A stretch of DNA of 64,000 bases from JANQQJ01 sp046290575. Lineage in GTDB: Bacteria; Pseudomonadota; Alphaproteobacteria; SMXS01. The stretch covers positions 81,938 through 145,937 of the forward strand of contig JBKAGX010000008.1 in NCBI GenBank assembly GCA_046290575.1, given 5' to 3'. The first letter of the stretch is position 1. Every line of letters starts with the position of its first letter. This document shows, one piece after another, positions 8,488-17,407 of the stretch. A program made the translations under genes and the position numbers. Below the pieces are notes generated by a model. The model had not been told where the DNA came from, did no database searches, and saw only the letters and a program-made list of their open reading frames with translations.

Positions 8488-10254
8488 CTAACGCGACCAC
8501 CAGATATCGATGCTGTTTCCCATAGCCGGAATGGTCTCGGGTCTCTGTAAGCGCTCCCAATAGGCGATTCTGTCTACATCCAGATGATACAGCGGGATGA
8601 CATAGTCGCCCTGACGCAGCACGCGATCCAGTAAACGCGTCGCCGTCACCAGCTCATCGCGGGTTTCTGCTGCCGGGATCCTTTCCACCAGTTCGTCGAT
8701 CAGCGGGTCCTTGACGCCCATATAGTTCCGGGTGCCCGGCTGATCGGCGGAAGCCGAACTCCAATAGAAGCTCTGCTCATGCCCCGGTGACAGCGATTGC
8801 CCCCAGAAATAAGCAATCATGTCGAAATCATAGTTCGTTACTCGCGCCTGATATTGCGCCTCATCGACCAGCCGAACGTTGGCATCGATGCCCAGCCTTT
8901 CAAGATCACGGGAAAACTGGGTGACAGCACGGTCTGGTCCTGCGGTTGTGATGAGGATTTCGAAAGACAATTGCGTGCCGGACGTGTCAACCAACTTGCC
9001 TTTATCGACACGGTAGCCGGCTTCCGTCAGGAGCTGTTGGGCCCGGCGCAGGTTATGCCGGTCATAGCCATTCGGGTTCGAAACGGGAAGGGACGTCAAA
9101 TCCTGTTCCAGCGCCGGGTGATTGCCAGCATTCAGGCTTTGGGCAAGGGAACGCTCTGCGTCCGTCACGTTGAGGGGGGCTTCCAGCTCTGAGTTGTCGA
9201 AATAGCTTTCGGTTCGTTTGTAGGCGCCGTGAAACAGCTTTGCGTTGGTCCACTCGAAGTTAAACGCGTTGATCAGCGCATCACGCACGCGTTTATCGGC
9301 GAACACCGGTTTGCGGGTGTTCATCACCAGCCCGAGCATGCCTGATGGCCGGCCATGCCGTAGCTCGGCAAGAATGACGTCGTCATCGCGCCTGGCGTAT
9401 CCTGTCGCCCAGCGCTGGGGGCTGGGCTCGCCTCTGAAATCCGCCTGTCCAGCCCGGAATGCCTCGAAGGCGAGGGACTCATCGCGATAGTAGTCGAAGC
9501 GAATGGTCGCGAAGTTAAAGTGGCCACGGTTCACCGGCAGGTCTTTGCCCCAGTGATCGGGATTGTAGCGATAGGTGATGCTGCGGCCGGGATCGACGGC
9601 CTCTACCATGTAGGGACCCGAGCCCGGAATCGGATCAAGGCTTACCTGGTCGAAGTTCCGGTTGTCGAAGTGGTGTTTGGGGAGCACGGGCATCAGGCCG
9701 AGGATCAGCGGCAACTCGCGGTCGCCGCCCGCCTTGAAGGTCATGCGGATGCCATGGGTTCCAATACGTTCATAGCGGTCGACCTGGCTGTAATATGCGT
9801 GATGATTGGGCCGACCGTTGTCGCGCAGCGTCTCCAGCGAGAAGATGACATCATCAATGGTGACCGGCTGACCATCCGAGAAGCGGGCCATAGGGTTCAG
9901 ATGGAATTCCACCCAGCTTCGGTCCTCGGGAATGGTGACGGATTGGGCAATCCGAGCATAGAGCGTAAAGGGCTCATTACGGCCCCGCGCCATGAGGGAT
10001 TCAAACACAAGATGCCGTCCGGCGGCGGGGATGCCTCTGATGATGAACGGGTTCAGGCTGTCGAAGGTACCGGTCTCCGCCAGTGTCAGCGTCCCGCCTT
10101 TTGGCGCGTCGGGATTGGCATAGTCGAAATGGGTGAACTCAGGCCCGTGTTTCGGCGCCCCGTGCATGGCGATTGCGTGCTGACGGTCCTGCGCGGCTGC
10201 CGGTGCTGCGCCAAGCGAGAGAAGAAGTCCCAAAATGAATCCGCAGCGCTGCAT
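8488..10254 (-). CDS. Periplasmic solute-binding protein, YejA-like (peptide/oligopeptide ABC)
   Basis: 588 aa type 5 binding protein. The signal peptide (GFILGLLLSLGAAPAAAQ) is clear from the Met at 10254; an in-frame start at 10305 would add 17 residues. The family segment GGTLTLAETGTFDSLNPF follows maturation. Such proteins deliver peptides or microcin C-like compounds to an ABC permease. No permease or ATPase genes are adjacent, so the partner must lie elsewhere or the protein works alone. The lipoprotein gene follows in the same direction after a 47-base gap. Confidence 0.88.
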   Translation of the reverse strand: MQRCGFILGLLLSLGAAPAAAQDRQHAIAMHGAPKHGPEFTHFDYANPDAPKGGTLTLAETGTFDSLNPFIIRGIPAAGRHLVFESLMARGRNEPFTLYARIAQSVTIPEDRSWVEFHLNPMARFSDGQPVTIDDVIFSLETLRDNGRPNHHAYYSQVDRYERIGTHGIRMTFKAGGDRELPLILGLMPVLPKHHFDNRNFDQVSLDPIPGSGPYMVEAVDPGRSITYRYNPDHWGKDLPVNRGHFNFATIRFDYYRDESLAFEAFRAGQADFRGEPSPQRWATGYARRDDDVILAELRHGRPSGMLGLVMNTRKPVFADKRVRDALINAFNFEWTNAKLFHGAYKRTESYFDNSELEAPLNVTDAERSLAQSLNAGNHPALEQDLTSLPVSNPNGYDRHNLRRAQQLLTEAGYRVDKGKLVDTSGTQLSFEILITTAGPDRAVTQFSRDLERLGIDANVRLVDEAQYQARVTNYDFDMIAYFWGQSLSPGHEQSFYWSSASADQPGTRNYMGVKDPLIDELVERIPAAETRDELVTATRLLDRVLRQGDYVIPLYHLDVDRIAYWERLQRPETIPAMGNSIDIWWSR

Positions 10255-10325
10255 GCGGTGAATATGGCGTTGCGCGTCACGCGCTGCAATTCGCACGTTT
10301 CGCAAAGCGGATTTAAACGAGGGTT

Positions 10326-11285
10326 CTATCGTCGCAGGGCGCGTTTCAGGACCGATCCGAGCGCGGAAAGCGATGGCCTGAGCAGGACGGCTTCCCGCGC
10401 ATAGTAGAATGCCTCAGCCGGGCGGCCGGCTTCGAAGAGCGTGTCCGATAGTTTCTGCAGCGCAAAAGCTTTGTGGGTTTTTGCATGGTCACGTAATTCT
10501 CGGTGCTGTGAGAACGAGATCGCCTTATCAAGCACCCTCAACTGATAAAGGCGTTTATCGATATCACCCAGCATCGTCGACATCGCTGTACCGGCAGCGG
10601 GATCAGGGATGTTGTGCCGTGAAATGACTGTTGGATCGAAGATGATCGAGCTCGCCCCATCCACGGCGCGCAGATAAAAATCCCGGTCGCATTCATAACG
10701 GAGCGTTTCGTCAAATCCGCGTATACCTTCGAAATAGGCGCGCCGGATGATGGTATTGTTTACATGCGCGAAGCCGGTTGCCTTCAGCAGATCAGCCACC
10801 TGAACGATGAACGCATTGGTTCCATCCAGTCGCAGCTCCGGACCGAGTCGGTTTTCGAGACCGTCGAGCCAGATTTCGCCTTTTTTCAGCGTGTCACCGG
10901 CATAGGCGTGTTGGCAAGTGAAGTAGAGGTCGGGACGGGCATCAATCGATGCCATCTGACGGGCGGCCCGGGCAAGGTGGGCGGCGTCGATCCAGCTGTC
11001 ATCATCGTCGAGAAAACACAAATAGTCACCCGAAGCGCACGCTGCGCCGAAGTTCAGGGCATAGCTTTGCCCGTGGCCGTTCATCGCCTTGGGGAGGTGC
11101 AGGATCTGGGAATGCTCTGGAAGGCTGCCTTCGATCGCAAAATAGGCGTCCTGATGCTCCTCGTCAGACCCATCGTTGACGATAATGATCTCAAGCTCTG
11201 TGCCCCGCTGTGCCAGCACGGAATCCAGCGCCTTCTTGAATAGGCCGGGGCGGTTGCGGGTTGCCAAAATAACGGAGAACTTCAC
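10326..11285 (-). CDS. Glycosyltransferase family 2
   Basis: 319 aa GT-A fold glycosyltransferase. The nucleotide-binding N-terminus (FSVILATRNRPGLFKKAL) and the metal-binding FLDDDDSW are visible. The acceptor is unknown. The start is GTG at 11285. A C-terminal helical part (residues 240-319) may be a separate module. It lies 71 bases upstream of the YejA-like gene on the same strand, but no functional link is evident. Confidence 0.88.
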   Translation of the reverse strand: MKFSVILATRNRPGLFKKALDSVLAQRGTELEIIIVNDGSDEEHQDAYFAIEGSLPEHSQILHLPKAMNGHGQSYALNFGAACASGDYLCFLDDDDSWIDAAHLARAARQMASIDARPDLYFTCQHAYAGDTLKKGEIWLDGLENRLGPELRLDGTNAFIVQVADLLKATGFAHVNNTIIRRAYFEGIRGFDETLRYECDRDFYLRAVDGASSIIFDPTVISRHNIPDPAAGTAMSTMLGDIDKRLYQLRVLDKAISFSQHRELRDHAKTHKAFALQKLSDTLFEAGRPAEAFYYAREAVLLRPSLSALGSVLKRALRR

Positions 11286-11350
11286 GGGTCACTGCGTCCA
11301 GTTGCTTCTTGAGGCACTTTAGCAGGGCAAATGCCCGGAGCGCACCGGAC

Positions 11351-11377
11351 AAAAAAAGGGCGCCCCATCGGGCGCCC
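11351..11377 (-). terminator. Rho-independent terminator acting on the minus strand
   Basis: GGGCGCCC at 11358-11365, loop CATC, and GGGCGCCC at 11370-11377 form an 8-bp stem. Seven A residues at 11351-11357 become T7 after the stem on the minus strand. It lies upstream of the glycosyltransferase start, and no annotated minus-strand gene ends there except the small frame at 11406-11495. Confidence 0.8.
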
Positions 11378-11405
11378 AAGGCAAAGGATTGGAGGAATCT
11401 CGAAA

Positions 11406-11495
11406 TCAGGCCAGTAAGTGCCCTGAAAAAGAACCTATGATGTTGACGGTGACGATCAGTGCGATTGTGTACGCTGTCACCGCTTTTCCCTTCAA
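11406..11495 (-). CDS. Possible 29-aa single-span membrane peptide
   Basis: Starts TTG at 11495 with AGGA about 8 bases upstream and ends TGA at 11406. The product is KGKAVTAYTIALIVTVNIIG followed by a short polar end: one hydrophobic helix. The strong minus-strand terminator 30 bases downstream suggests a real transcript here. It could instead be a small RNA with no protein product. Confidence 0.4.
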   Translation of the reverse strand: MKGKAVTAYTIALIVTVNIIGSFSGHLLA

Positions 11496-11598
11496 AACAG
11501 GTCCTACTCGCGATTCCGAGGGTTGCAGAGTGCATGAAGGAATGGGCAAAATTAAGGCAAGGCGTGAACAAATTGTGTCTTCTGGAGGGAAATCGGAC

Positions 11599-11871
11599 AT
11601 GAAAGAGTTGCCGGAAGGCGTGAGATCTTATCAAAAAACCCAGACCTACACGGCGAAAACCACGCCGGGCATGATGAAAAACGACCACCGCGTCCGCGCG
11701 GGAGTTTGGGGGATGATCATCGTAGAGGCGGGTGAAGTGACCTACGAGATTCCCGAAGAAGATGAATCTCATACGCTAACGCCCGATAATCCGGGAATTA
11801 TTGCACCTTTGCAATTCCACCGCATTGATCCGCAGCCGGGCGCAAAATTCCACTTGGAGCTTTATCGCTAA
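11599..11871 (+). CDS. DUF1971-family protein (tellurite-resistance-like cupin)
   Basis: 90 aa. LPEGVRSYQKT at the N-terminus and APLQFHRIDP near the C-terminus match the DUF1971 fold, a small beta-sandwich found alone or fused to TehB-type methyltransferases. The start at 11599 has a strong TGGAGGGA site; 70 upstream codons in frame are discarded. Its stop directly abuts the next ATG, so the two genes are coupled. Metal or oxyanion binding is the family expectation only. Confidence 0.82.
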   Translation: MKELPEGVRSYQKTQTYTAKTTPGMMKNDHRVRAGVWGMIIVEAGEVTYEIPEEDESHTLTPDNPGIIAPLQFHRIDPQPGAKFHLELYR

Positions 11872-12138
11872 ATGGAACTGTCGGGTGACGCAGCCATGCG
11901 TCTGTTTGTGCTGTTTTTTGTTGGCCCTCCGGTTCTGGGGGCACTGATCGGCGCATTTCAGATGAAACAAAGCCGGTTTCGAGGCGCCGTGATTGGCGGT
12001 GCGGTCGGCATGATGGTCGGCTATGCCGCTTTTCAGATCATTGTCCTGAACGAGATTGATTCCGAATCCGCGCCGCAGCAAGAGGCGCCAGACTCGGTGC
12101 CAATGACCCCCAGCCAGGTCCCATTGTCGACGGAGTGA
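11872..12138 (+). CDS. Small inner-membrane protein
   Basis: 88 aa with two predicted membrane helices (LFVLFFVGPPVLGALIGAF and AVIGGAVGMMVGYAAFQIIV) and a Pro/Ser/Gln-rich tail. It begins on the base after the DUF1971 stop; an internal ATG at 11896 is an alternative start. No family recognised. Confidence 0.7.
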   Translation: MELSGDAAMRLFVLFFVGPPVLGALIGAFQMKQSRFRGAVIGGAVGMMVGYAAFQIIVLNEIDSESAPQQEAPDSVPMTPSQVPLSTE

Positions 12139-12270
12139 AAATAACTGGCGAACTAAAACCAACGCTCAGGCGTTTCTATCCCGAAGCTGATGCAAGACCC
12201 ACGGCGATTCTGCCCCTCAGATTCGCTGCGTGTACCGACTAGTAGCTCTCTTTGAGTGGTTGAGCGTCAG

Positions 12271-12299
12271 CTTCACATTGGTTTACCTGCCATGTGAAG
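12271..12299 (+). promoter_or_regulatory. Leader hairpin overlapping the ribosome-binding site
   Basis: CTTCACAT at 12271-12278 and its complement ATGTGAAG at 12292-12299 are separated by 13 bases. The 3' arm runs into the AAGGGA ribosome-binding site (12297-12302) of the gene starting at 12311, so folding would mask part of it. Confidence 0.45.
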
Positions 12300-12310
12300 G
12301 GACGACGTCG

Positions 12311-12958
12311 ATGCACAGACTATTTCGTTCAGGACTGTGGGCGTTTTCGATCGCTTTGATGGCGGTCCCGGTTTCAGCATCGTTCGCGCAATCGCCTGAA
12401 ACCGCTGCTCAAGAGTGGCGTACCGTAGAAGGAACGGTCACCTTCGCGGACCGTACAACCATTGTTGTCTTGTCCCGGAACGGTCGGGAAAAGGTCCAGA
12501 CCCTTGGGTGGAACTGGCATGCGGAGCATCGTCTGGTCAGTGTCGGGGACAACGTCAAGATCGAAGGATTCCAAACGCCTGCCGGACCGATCGAAGCGCG
12601 GGTCCTGTATCTGAAAGACCGCAATACCTACTACTACAATATGGGTGAAAATGGAGAAGATGTGACGATCAGCCTGGTCCCAGGTCCCGTTACGCTCGTT
12701 TGGCTCGAACTGACCGGCATTGTGGAAGCGACGACCGAGAGCGGCCTGGTGATCAACACCGGCCGCCGAGAAGTCGCGGTCGACACGAGCCAGATGCCCT
12801 CCGATCCATTACGTCGCCAAGGCAAGCGCGACGTCGAAATCGGCGACGTCGTGACGATTGCAGGCAAGATCGAATATCATCTGTTTGATCAGCGGCCCCT
12901 GGTCGCCGCCAAAGTTGAAAACAACTCACGTTCAGGCGAACTGGTGACGCAGCAGTAG
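12311..12958 (+). CDS. Exported protein, possibly with two OB-fold-like domains
   Basis: 215 aa. A signal peptide ends near ASFAQ (residue 27). Two repeats of a small beta-barrel pattern follow: VEGTVTFADRTTIVVLSRNG...VGDNVKIEGF and LTGIVEATTESGLVINTG...IGDVVTIAGK. This resembles OB-fold periplasmic stress proteins, but the family is not certain. The start at 12311 has AAGGGA 8 bases upstream, partly inside a hairpin. Confidence 0.7.
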   Translation: MHRLFRSGLWAFSIALMAVPVSASFAQSPETAAQEWRTVEGTVTFADRTTIVVLSRNGREKVQTLGWNWHAEHRLVSVGDNVKIEGFQTPAGPIEARVLYLKDRNTYYYNMGENGEDVTISLVPGPVTLVWLELTGIVEATTESGLVINTGRREVAVDTSQMPSDPLRRQGKRDVEIGDVVTIAGKIEYHLFDQRPLVAAKVENNSRSGELVTQQ

Positions 12959-12999
12959 CTGGCGCTCAAATCAGGCGAAATCATTCTGCTCCACGCACG

Positions 13000-13974
13000 C
13001 TAGGCGGTCTTTCTCGCCTTTGTGGACTTGCGGCGCGGCGCTGGTTTCGTTTTGTTGGCCTTTAGCGCGGCAATCTCGTCTTTCAGTTCGCCCACCAGAC
13101 CTGTCAGCGACGTCACAGCCTCGCAAACCTGATCCAGGGTGACGCCTGACGCACTCGTGGCCGCAGATGCCTCCTTGCCGCAAATTTCTGCGTGGCACGC
13201 GCGCAACATGCGGACGCTGTCGCGTTCTTCAGCGATGAATCGTCCCAAAAGGGCGCCAGTTTCCGGGTCGATCTCCGGGTCGTTGAAGATGCCGCGGAAC
13301 GGGTCTTTCTGACCGGGCTGTTCGGCGAAGCGCTCCAGCTTTTCCAGATCGGATGCGTCGGATTCAAGGCAGGCGAACAGGTCACATGAGGTGTCGTCGA
13401 CATCGTTGAAATCAACGGCGTGGCCCAACTCGCACAGCCGTTTCTCGAACGCCGCCGAGTGCTCTGCTTCGCGGATCGCGATTTTGGTAAGCACCTCGGC
13501 AAGTGCCGGGTTGCCGGTTTTTTCGGACCAGCAGCGGAACGCCTTGGCGCCACCGGCTTCGCCAGCGGCAATCTTGTTCAAAATGGAGAGATATCCTGAC
13601 AGCTCATTGAGCCCGAAATGCTGCTCACGGTTTTTGAAGTCGATATCGTCTGCAACGACGTTTTTGTTGAACACCGTCACAAACTCCAGGTTTTCAGTAC
13701 CGGTGTTCGTTATGGCATGGAACTCGCCGGCGGGAACCACCGAGACGGAGCCTGCACACACATCGAAGAAATCATTCTCGATCTGAATCTGGCCCTTGCC
13801 GGACTTAAAGATGTTGATCTCTTCAACCAGCGTGTGGCTGTGCTCAGAGACGGTCTGTCCGGGTGCCAGGCACGCCGGTGCCACGCCAAGTTCAATAAAG
13901 TTCGTGTCTTCAATGATGCCTTCGGCCGCCCGATCGGCGGCCTGCCATACCTGACCCATCATCCTTCTCCCCAT
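13000..13974 (-). CDS. Cupin fused to a ferritin-like domain, with a basic tail
   Basis: 324 aa. Residues about 15-110 form a cupin barrel (PGQTVSEHSHTLVEEINIF and VVPAGEFHAITNTG give the His/Glu metal ligands). Residues about 120-270 have the spaced E...ExxH pattern of rubrerythrin/ferritin-like bundles (IREAEHSAAF, then EERDSVRML). The last 25 residues are Lys/Arg-rich (KTKPAPRRKSTKARKTA). It may sense or store metal, or scavenge peroxide; none of this is proven. It is monocistronic and convergent with the exported protein. Confidence 0.72.
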   Translation of the reverse strand: MGRRMMGQVWQAADRAAEGIIEDTNFIELGVAPACLAPGQTVSEHSHTLVEEINIFKSGKGQIQIENDFFDVCAGSVSVVPAGEFHAITNTGTENLEFVTVFNKNVVADDIDFKNREQHFGLNELSGYLSILNKIAAGEAGGAKAFRCWSEKTGNPALAEVLTKIAIREAEHSAAFEKRLCELGHAVDFNDVDDTSCDLFACLESDASDLEKLERFAEQPGQKDPFRGIFNDPEIDPETGALLGRFIAEERDSVRMLRACHAEICGKEASAATSASGVTLDQVCEAVTSLTGLVGELKDEIAALKANKTKPAPRRKSTKARKTA

Positions 13975-14012
13975 TTACGTGTGGCTCTAATTTACGCCGT
14001 ACACGCCGCGCA

Positions 14013-14984
14013 TCAAGCAGAACCTTCAAGCGCGCTGGTAAAGAAAGCATCGACTGTCTTGACGTAGCGTTTGCCCATCGGGCCGCCGAATGCGGGAAAT
14101 CCATGTGGTGCGCCCGGGTAAACTTCCAGCTGGCTGGTATTGCCGGCGGCCGTCCAGCGGGCCTGCATCATGAGCGTGTCATCAAGCAGAAGGTCTTGTG
14201 TGCCAACCGAAAAAAGCGCGTGCGGCATGTGTGACAGATCGGCATAAAGCGGCGACACCTCGGGGTTTTGACGCATGCCCTCGTCTGGGACAAAACAGTC
14301 GCAGAACCAGCTCATCGCGTAGGTGTTCAGCACCAGATAGCGGCTACCCCAATTGCGGACGCTGGGGGTGCGTGACACATCGAAGACGCCGAAGACCAGG
14401 TTGGCGGCCTTGAAGCCGGTGTAATCATGCCGGTCGCGCATCCGCAGCAACGTCAGGGCCGCAAGATGCCCACCAGCAGATTCGCCGCCGATGGCCAGCC
14501 AGTCGGTCCCGAACTCGGCTCTTGCGTTTCCGACGAGCCAGGCGGCTGCGGCTTCGCAGTCGTCTGGTGCGGCGGGGAAGGGGTTTTCGGGAGCGAGCCG
14601 GTAGTCGACACTGACAACCGCAAGACCCAGATCATCTGCGTAATGTTCAAAGGCCGGGTCGGCCTGATCGTTGGCCCCGACAACCCATCCGCCGCCATGA
14701 ATGTGTAGATAGACCCCACGGGGAGTGCCACTTTTGGGCCGCATGATGCGCAGGCCAATGTCGCCACCGGGTTCCGGGATTGTCCGTGTTTCAGCGCGGT
14801 CAGACTTCTCCAGCAGGGGAAAGATGCTTTCACCTGTCGCGCGGGAATTCCGCAAAACATCCAGCGGAATCTGATCGATAGGTGGGGACTTGGAAAAGAA
14901 CGCCTCCACCTCCTCATTGATCCTGAGTGTTTCCGGGTCAATCGCGTCGGCGCGAAACAGCGCCGGGTCCAGTGATGTCATCAT
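14013..14984 (-). CDS. Alpha/beta hydrolase, hormone-sensitive lipase family
   Basis: 323 aa esterase/lipase. Oxyanion-hole motif HGGGW, nucleophile elbow GGESAGGH, acidic residue in TQDLLLDD, and catalytic His in GAPHGFP. Two adjacent ATGs (14984 and 14981) follow a GGGGAGG site; the first is chosen. Substrate unknown, likely a short acyl ester. It is divergent from the next hydrolase, sharing a 68-base promoter gap. Confidence 0.92.
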   Translation of the reverse strand: MMTSLDPALFRADAIDPETLRINEEVEAFFSKSPPIDQIPLDVLRNSRATGESIFPLLEKSDRAETRTIPEPGGDIGLRIMRPKSGTPRGVYLHIHGGGWVVGANDQADPAFEHYADDLGLAVVSVDYRLAPENPFPAAPDDCEAAAAWLVGNARAEFGTDWLAIGGESAGGHLAALTLLRMRDRHDYTGFKAANLVFGVFDVSRTPSVRNWGSRYLVLNTYAMSWFCDCFVPDEGMRQNPEVSPLYADLSHMPHALFSVGTQDLLLDDTLMMQARWTAAGNTSQLEVYPGAPHGFPAFGGPMGKRYVKTVDAFFTSALEGSA

Positions 14985-15052
14985 GCTTGCCTCCCCGTGG
15001 TCAAGGACGCCATCATGCCGTCTCGAACCGGGCATGGAAAGGCGGGGCGTGC

Positions 15053-15856
15053 ATGGCATTTGCCGATATTGGTAAGCTCAAACTGTACTATGAGATAGCA
15101 GGCGAAGGACCGCGGCTGTTGTTTCTGAATGGTTCGGGTGGCGATCTTCGCAATAAGCCCAACATGTTCGATGGCCCGTTGGCGAAGCACTTCGAGCTCT
15201 TATCCTACGACCAGCGTGGATTGGGGCAGTCGGACAAGCCTTCCCGGCCTTACAGCATGGCCGACTATGCAGGCGATGCCGCTGGCCTTCTCGCATATGT
15301 GGGTTGGGAGAGGTGTCATGTCTTGGGCTATTCCTTCGGCGGGATGGTTGCCCAGGAAGTCGCTATCCGCTTTCCGGAAATCGTTGAGAAAGTGGTGCTT
15401 TGTGCGTCTACGCCGGGTGGGGCGGGCGGTTCTTCTTACCCGTTGCATCAGCTTCAGGAATTGCCACCGGAAGAACATCTTTCCCGGACAATCGAGATTC
15501 ACGACACGCGGCATGATGCCATCTGGCAGGCCGCCAACCCGGACAAGGTGAGACGCCTGGCCGTTCAGATGCAGGCGACCGATGACCGTTTTGCCGGCGA
15601 ACCGGGATTGGCTGAAGGCAGGGTGCGTCAGCTGGAGGCGCGGCGCCTGCACAACACGTTCGCCCGTCTGGGTCTGATCACTGCGCCGACCCTAATCTGC
15701 GGTGGGCGATATGACGGTAGCGCGCGTCCCGAAAGTCAGCATGCCATGCTGGACCAGCTTCCCAATGCTGAGCTCAGGCTATTCGAAGGCGGCCATTTGT
15801 TCATCGCTCAGGACAAGGCAGCGTATCCCGCGATGATCGAGTGGTTAAACGCCTAG
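15053..15856 (+). CDS. Alpha/beta hydrolase
   Basis: 267 aa. LLFLNGSGG replaces the usual HG oxyanion motif. YDQRGLGQSDKP and nucleophile elbow GYSFGG follow, with Asp in GGRYDG and His in EGGHLF. It resembles 3-oxoadipate enol-lactonase-type and related hydrolases; the substrate is not deducible. The start at 15053 was chosen by homology-like N-terminal sequence; the longer frame overlaps the divergent gene. Its 3' end overlaps the SDR gene by 12 bases, convergently. Confidence 0.9.
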   Translation: MAFADIGKLKLYYEIAGEGPRLLFLNGSGGDLRNKPNMFDGPLAKHFELLSYDQRGLGQSDKPSRPYSMADYAGDAAGLLAYVGWERCHVLGYSFGGMVAQEVAIRFPEIVEKVVLCASTPGGAGGSSYPLHQLQELPPEEHLSRTIEIHDTRHDAIWQAANPDKVRRLAVQMQATDDRFAGEPGLAEGRVRQLEARRLHNTFARLGLITAPTLICGGRYDGSARPESQHAMLDQLPNAELRLFEGGHLFIAQDKAAYPAMIEWLNA

Positions 15857-16687
15857 GCGATGCCAGGCGTCTGTTTTCTCGAGCGCTGTGAGCGCCTCTT
15901 CGTGCCGTGCTTTCACCAGATCGCGGATATAGCTGTGCGTGAAGATGTAGAAATCTCCAGCTTTGATGCCCTCGACAGTCATGCGGCCCACCACGTCGGG
16001 GTCCATGCCCATATCGTGGATCACATCCTTGCCTTCGGGGCTCACCTCGCGCTTGTCGCCGAATTCGGCCGGGCGGTTACGTTCTGCATTCCAGATGTCG
16101 GTCGCAACCGGGCCGGGGCAGATGATGCTGACTTCGATGCCATCGTTGGCATGGTCCCGGCGCATTGATTCGGAGATTCCCAAAACGGCGTGCTTGGAAG
16201 CCGTGTAGGCCACCATGCTGCCGAAGCTGGCGTCAGCGAGACCGAAACTCTGTTCCGATCCCATGTTTGAAACGTGTGCAGGACGACCGGCGGCCAACAT
16301 GCGGGGCAGGAACACGGCGCAGCAATGGAAGATGCCCTTGACATTGACCGCCATGACCCAGTCCCAGTCACCTTCAGTGATCTCGTGGATGGGGCCGCCG
16401 GCTCCGAGGCCGGCATTGTTGATCAGAATATCGACATTACCGAACTCGGCATACGCCTTGTCCGCCATGGTTTCGACCTGCTGACGGTTGGTGACGTCGC
16501 AGCGGACACCGATCGCGCTGACTCCGTAATCACGGGCCAGGGTCGCCGCGGCGTTTTCTGCCTTGGCGTGATCCATGCCGACCAGTACTAGATTGGCGCC
16601 CTCGGCCGCCAATGCACGGGCGATCCCAAGGCCGATGCCACTGTTGCCGCCGGTCACGACAGCGGTTTTCCCCTTAACATCCTGCAT
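15845..16687 (-). CDS. Short-chain dehydrogenase/reductase
   Basis: 280 aa NAD(P)-dependent oxidoreductase. TGGNSGIGLGI binds the dinucleotide, LINNAG is conserved, and YTASKHA is the catalytic YxxxK. A Ser upstream of the Tyr completes the site. Substrate unknown. A GGGGGCA site precedes the ATG. The 3' end overlaps the hydrolase at 15053-15856. Confidence 0.93.
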   Translation of the reverse strand: MQDVKGKTAVVTGGNSGIGLGIARALAAEGANLVLVGMDHAKAENAAATLARDYGVSAIGVRCDVTNRQQVETMADKAYAEFGNVDILINNAGLGAGGPIHEITEGDWDWVMAVNVKGIFHCCAVFLPRMLAAGRPAHVSNMGSEQSFGLADASFGSMVAYTASKHAVLGISESMRRDHANDGIEVSIICPGPVATDIWNAERNRPAEFGDKREVSPEGKDVIHDMGMDPDVVGRMTVEGIKAGDFYIFTHSYIRDLVKARHEEALTALEKTDAWHRLGV

Positions 16688-17105
16688 ATCATTGCCCCCT
16701 GTTTTTTTCGCGTCACCTTAGCGGCCTCACCTAAGTCTGCCTAGTGAAGCGTCAACTGTCGAAACCAGGGTAAGTTTTTTGCGGGGGTCCGGCGGGCATC
16801 GGCCTGTTTGTTGGCCAACTCTTCCAGAGTTCATCGCCACAGTGCCAACTACTGAGGCATTTATAGCGAACCTATCAATAATAAAATCAATTATGGCAAA
16901 ATATAGATTGTGCGGGGACGAAACAAAGGCGCTCTAATACCCTTTGCATTGATCACCTGAAGTCCTAATCTCCTACTCACCGGCGGAGAAAAACTGCGAA
17001 AGAACACGTCAACGTGATCTGCCGTCAGCTGCGGTATCGGCTTAGGCACCGTAGCTGTTCATGAGGGGGCCAACGTTACCCCCACCATCGATGGAGAGAG
17101 GTTCT
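16688..17105. other. Intergenic stretch, AT-rich centre
   Basis: No gene seen in about 420 bases. It holds a perfect 10-bp palindrome GTTGGCCAAC at 16810-16819, an AT-rich block around 16865-16910 that could carry a promoter for the Cys-rich gene, and a leader hairpin GGGGG (17065-17069) pairing with CCCCC (17079-17083) just before the ribosome-binding site at about 17093-17101. Confidence 0.6.
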
Positions 17106-17321
17106 ATGAAAAAGTTCAAGAAGAGCGCCCTTGTATTGGGTACTGCCGTTGCCATGGCCAGCGCCGTTGCAGCGGGTCCCGCGACTGCCGGTTGCGGCGG
17201 CTGTAAGGGCAGCAAGACAACCACGTCCTGTGGTGCCTGCAGCGGCTGTGGCGCATCATGCGGCGGGTGCAACCCATGCGGCGCCGGCTGCGGCGCATGC
17301 AGCCCCTGTGGCGGTGCGTAA
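17106..17321 (+). CDS. Exported Cys/Gly-rich peptide
   Basis: 71 aa. Residues 1-28 are a Sec signal peptide ending AGPATA. The 43-residue mature part has 11 Cys, mostly in CxxC or CxxxC spacing with Gly, Ala and Ser between (for example SCGACSGCGASCGGCNPC). This suits metal binding or a modified peptide in the periplasm. No DUF692/MNIO modifying enzyme gene is visible nearby. The start at 17106 follows a GGAGAGAGG site. A terminator follows at 17349. Family not recognised with certainty. Confidence 0.75.
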   Translation: MKKFKKSALVLGTAVAMASAVAAGPATAGCGGCKGSKTTTSCGACSGCGASCGGCNPCGAGCGACSPCGGA

Positions 17322-17348
17322 CGCGACCAGCGACTACGTTTAGGGCAG

Positions 17349-17387
17349 CCCCTCTTTCGGCCCGGCCGGAGGAGGGGTTTCCTTTTT
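17349..17387 (+). terminator. Rho-independent terminator after the Cys-rich gene
   Basis: A 29-base near-perfect stem (CCCCTC... pairing with ...GAGGGG, with G-T wobbles) ends at 17377 and is followed by TTTCCTTTTT. It probably ends most Cys-rich transcripts, with read-through to the DUF6969-like gene possible. Confidence 0.8.
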
Positions 17388-17407
17388 GAAGAAGATGACA
17401 TTGAAGG

